Below, piece by piece: positions 62,749 to 64,000 of a stretch of DNA of 64,000 nt. The stretch covers positions 55,356 to 119,355 of the forward strand of contig JAHCLO010000022.1 of the NCBI GenBank assembly GCA_026125285.1, read 5' to 3'. The number at the start of each line of letters is the position of its first letter. Position 1 is the stretch's first letter. The translations under genes and the position numbers were made by a program. The notes under the pieces are model-generated. The model was not told where the DNA came from and did not search any database. It saw only the letters and a list, made by a program, of their open reading frames with translations. The DNA comes from Verrucomicrobiia bacterium. Lineage in GTDB: Bacteria; Verrucomicrobiota; Verrucomicrobiia; Limisphaerales; JADLHS01.

Positions 62749-62792
62749 GATGTCCCAAAACTGCATCAAGATGGCCCAAAATGGGATAGAGG
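62749..62792 (+). promoter_or_regulatory. Shared PEP-CTERM upstream element, copy 3
   Basis: This is identical to copy 1 over the whole 43-base core (GATGTCCCAAAACTGCATC ... GGCCCAAAATGGGATAGAG). It lies about 100 bp before the third PEP-CTERM start codon and is preceded by the duplicated leader. Confidence 0.75.
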
Positions 62793-62891
62793 GGCGGACC
62801 CCGCTTGTGCGACAAATGACGTGAGAAAAGACCGACCAGTAGGTGGGGCAAATAGCAGCAAGACGTAACCAACAGCAGAAGGAGTGAGATT

Positions 62892-63806
62892 ATGAAGTTC
62901 AGAATAGCAGCAATCACAGCAGCAGCAATGCTCGCAGGCACGTGGACCGTGAGCGCATCAATTACGGGCAACCCGTTGACCGATGGGTGGACCTCGTACG
63001 GCAATTCACTGGCGAGCGGCACTTATGTAACAGGCTCAGGCAACTATGGCTATGAGGCTTTTGGCGCGGGTTTAACGGTCCAGGCGGGATCGAATTTGGA
63101 AATCAGCGCTGGTTCATTATCTTGGCTGGCCGGCGACACGGTCCTGGGCGTGGGCGGAATATTCCAAGTTCCTGCCGACCCCGGTTGGACTATCAGCGGC
63201 ATCGAAGTCAACTCCCTCTTACCGACGACATCACCTTACGTCGGGCCCAAGCTGCAAGCCAAATTCGGCACCGAGAGCGCCACGTGGACTACCAGTACCA
63301 GTGCACCCGGCAGTGGCAATGGCAACAGTAGCAGCAGCTCGGGCGGTGGCCGAGTGCAGATTAGAACCTCTGGTTACTTCCGGACGGGAACTCCCAATCC
63401 CTTACAAACTGAACCTTGGACTTGGGATGGCGACTCGGGTCAATTGCTCGTGCTCGATAAGGATAGCCACATCCTTTGGGATGGTGACGCCGCGTTAAAT
63501 AAGGAAGTTGCCCGTATGATCTGGCTTTGGGATGACACGCTGAATCAGGTGGTCAGTTGGGAATTGCTGCTGAACGTTTCGCTTCTGGACCGATTGTATC
63601 CCGATTTCAGCGGCCTGCTGCCGTCCATCGGAGATATGGCCATCATGACCGTCCAGCCGGGTGACAGCGGTAGCTACACGGATGCGTTGGTTAGAACCGC
63701 GGAAGTTCCTGTTCCCGAGCCCACCACGGTTCTGGCCGGCGCGTTGTTGCTGCTCCCATTCGGCATGAGCACGCTGCGGAAGCTGCGCAACCGTCGCGCG
63801 GCGTAA
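62892..63806 (+). CDS. PEP-CTERM sorting-domain protein 3
   Basis: The 304-residue exported protein begins MKFRIAAITAAAMLAGTWTVSASI, with AGGAG about ten bases upstream. The mature part is a beta-rich domain without an assigned family (GNYGYEAFGAGLTVQAGSNLEIS, LLPTTSPYVGPKLQAKFGTESATW). A low-complexity Ser/Gly linker (SGNGNSSSSSGGG) follows. The C-terminal signal is VPEPTTVLAGALLLLPFGMS with the tail LRKLRNRRAA. Apart from its ends it is not similar to proteins 1 and 2, so the shared parts are the leader and the sorting signal. Confidence 0.9.
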   Translation: MKFRIAAITAAAMLAGTWTVSASITGNPLTDGWTSYGNSLASGTYVTGSGNYGYEAFGAGLTVQAGSNLEISAGSLSWLAGDTVLGVGGIFQVPADPGWTISGIEVNSLLPTTSPYVGPKLQAKFGTESATWTTSTSAPGSGNGNSSSSSGGGRVQIRTSGYFRTGTPNPLQTEPWTWDGDSGQLLVLDKDSHILWDGDAALNKEVARMIWLWDDTLNQVVSWELLLNVSLLDRLYPDFSGLLPSIGDMAIMTVQPGDSGSYTDALVRTAEVPVPEPTTVLAGALLLLPFGMSTLRKLRNRRAA

Positions 63807-63850
63807 CCGGGGCGTTCGTTCGAAAACCAGACTTCCTTTTGCTTGTCTTC

Positions 63851-63874
63851 AGGCCGGTCTTGCGGGACCGGCCT
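63851..63874 (+). terminator. Hairpin terminator after PEP-CTERM gene 3
   Basis: AGGCCGGTC (63851-63859) pairs with GACCGGCCT (63866-63874) around a 6-nt loop, followed by GATGCCTTCTT. It lies about 45 bp after the stop codon. Confidence 0.65.
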
Positions 63875-63885
63875 GATGCCTTCTT

Positions 63886-63960
63886 GGTAAGGCGCGTCAC
63901 TCCGTGCGCGCCGCCGTGCATGAAGCCCAACTCGGCGTGCAGGGGACTGCCCGCCCTACC
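63886..63960. repeat. Palindromic repeat, GGTAGGGCGCGTCACTCCG family (third copy)
   Basis: GGTAAGGCGCGTCACTCCG at 63886 and ...GGGGACTGCCCGCCCTACC ending at 63960 match the arms of the copies at 40462 and 42861. It lies directly after the last terminator. Confidence 0.75.
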
Positions 63961-64000
63961 GTCATTTGATGACATGAACATTGCTGGCAGGAACATGATG

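Noticed and set aside
60331..62792. Sigma-54 promoter for the PEP-CTERM genes
   Set aside because: The GG-N10-GC spacing of a -24/-12 promoter is not present in the shared element.
35571..63960. CRISPR array made of the palindromic repeats
   Set aside because: The repeats are scattered kilobases apart, have no regular spacers, and no cas gene is present.

Overview
The window looks like a chromosomal segment of a Verrucomicrobiota bacterium, probably near the Limisphaerales/Pedosphaera group. The evidence is PEP-CTERM secreted proteins with a conserved 'GALLLLPFG' tail, many large secreted glycosidase-like proteins carrying Ig-like, LamG and C-terminal 'S-NLT-W' domains, Tat-exported Gfo/Idh oxidoreductases, DUF1680/DUF4091/DUF6807/DUF4434 families, and many short palindromic repeats. 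Coding density is high, GC is moderately high, and no tRNA, rRNA or CRISPR array was seen.

Region by region: 0.1-10.2 kb is housekeeping (uvrC, a DUF4870 membrane protein, a lipoprotein, gmhA, an M50-like membrane protease, pyrE, then dnaK-groES-groEL closed by a strong terminator). 10.3-12.5 kb holds a small conserved gene, the tmRNA gene ssrA (tag ANEELALAA) and a decayed stretch with the N-terminus of a type I restriction HsdR, probably the relic of an island next to ssrA. 12.5-16.1 kb is one membrane-anchored coiled-coil protein built from 63-residue (nine-heptad) repeats. 16.4-23.7 kb holds a zinc-ribbon protein, a sugar isomerase-like protein, a lipid kinase, a beta-CASP metallo-hydrolase and a glycan/lipid operon (GT39-like, GT2, methyltransferase).

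23.9-52 kb is a secreted carbohydrate-degradation region: a DUF4091 multidomain protein, a PQQ-like propeller, a DUF4434 plus FGE-like fusion, a GHL10-type protein, DUF6807 and Gfo/Idh, a clan-A glycosidase, an NHL protein, GH127, GH2, a pectate-lyase-fold protein and a beta-helix lipoprotein. Palindromic repeats are scattered here. Several lie inside reading frames, where they supply start codons, signal-peptide n-regions or internal loops, and one splits a trypsin-like protease pseudogene.

52-58 kb is a compact five-gene cassette: a tyrosine-ammonia-lyase-like enzyme, two flavoproteins with the halogenase-type WxWxIP motif, and two methyltransferases, in two convergent translationally coupled operons. 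It is probably a small aromatic secondary-metabolite module. It is bordered by an IS110 element whose insertion into a 26-bp-arm palindrome can be reconstructed to the base (shared CT core), with a 260-nt non-coding end that should encode the bridge RNA. 60-64 kb holds three tandem PEP-CTERM genes, each preceded by the same 43-45-bp element, which is probably a dedicated regulatory site for this protein class.
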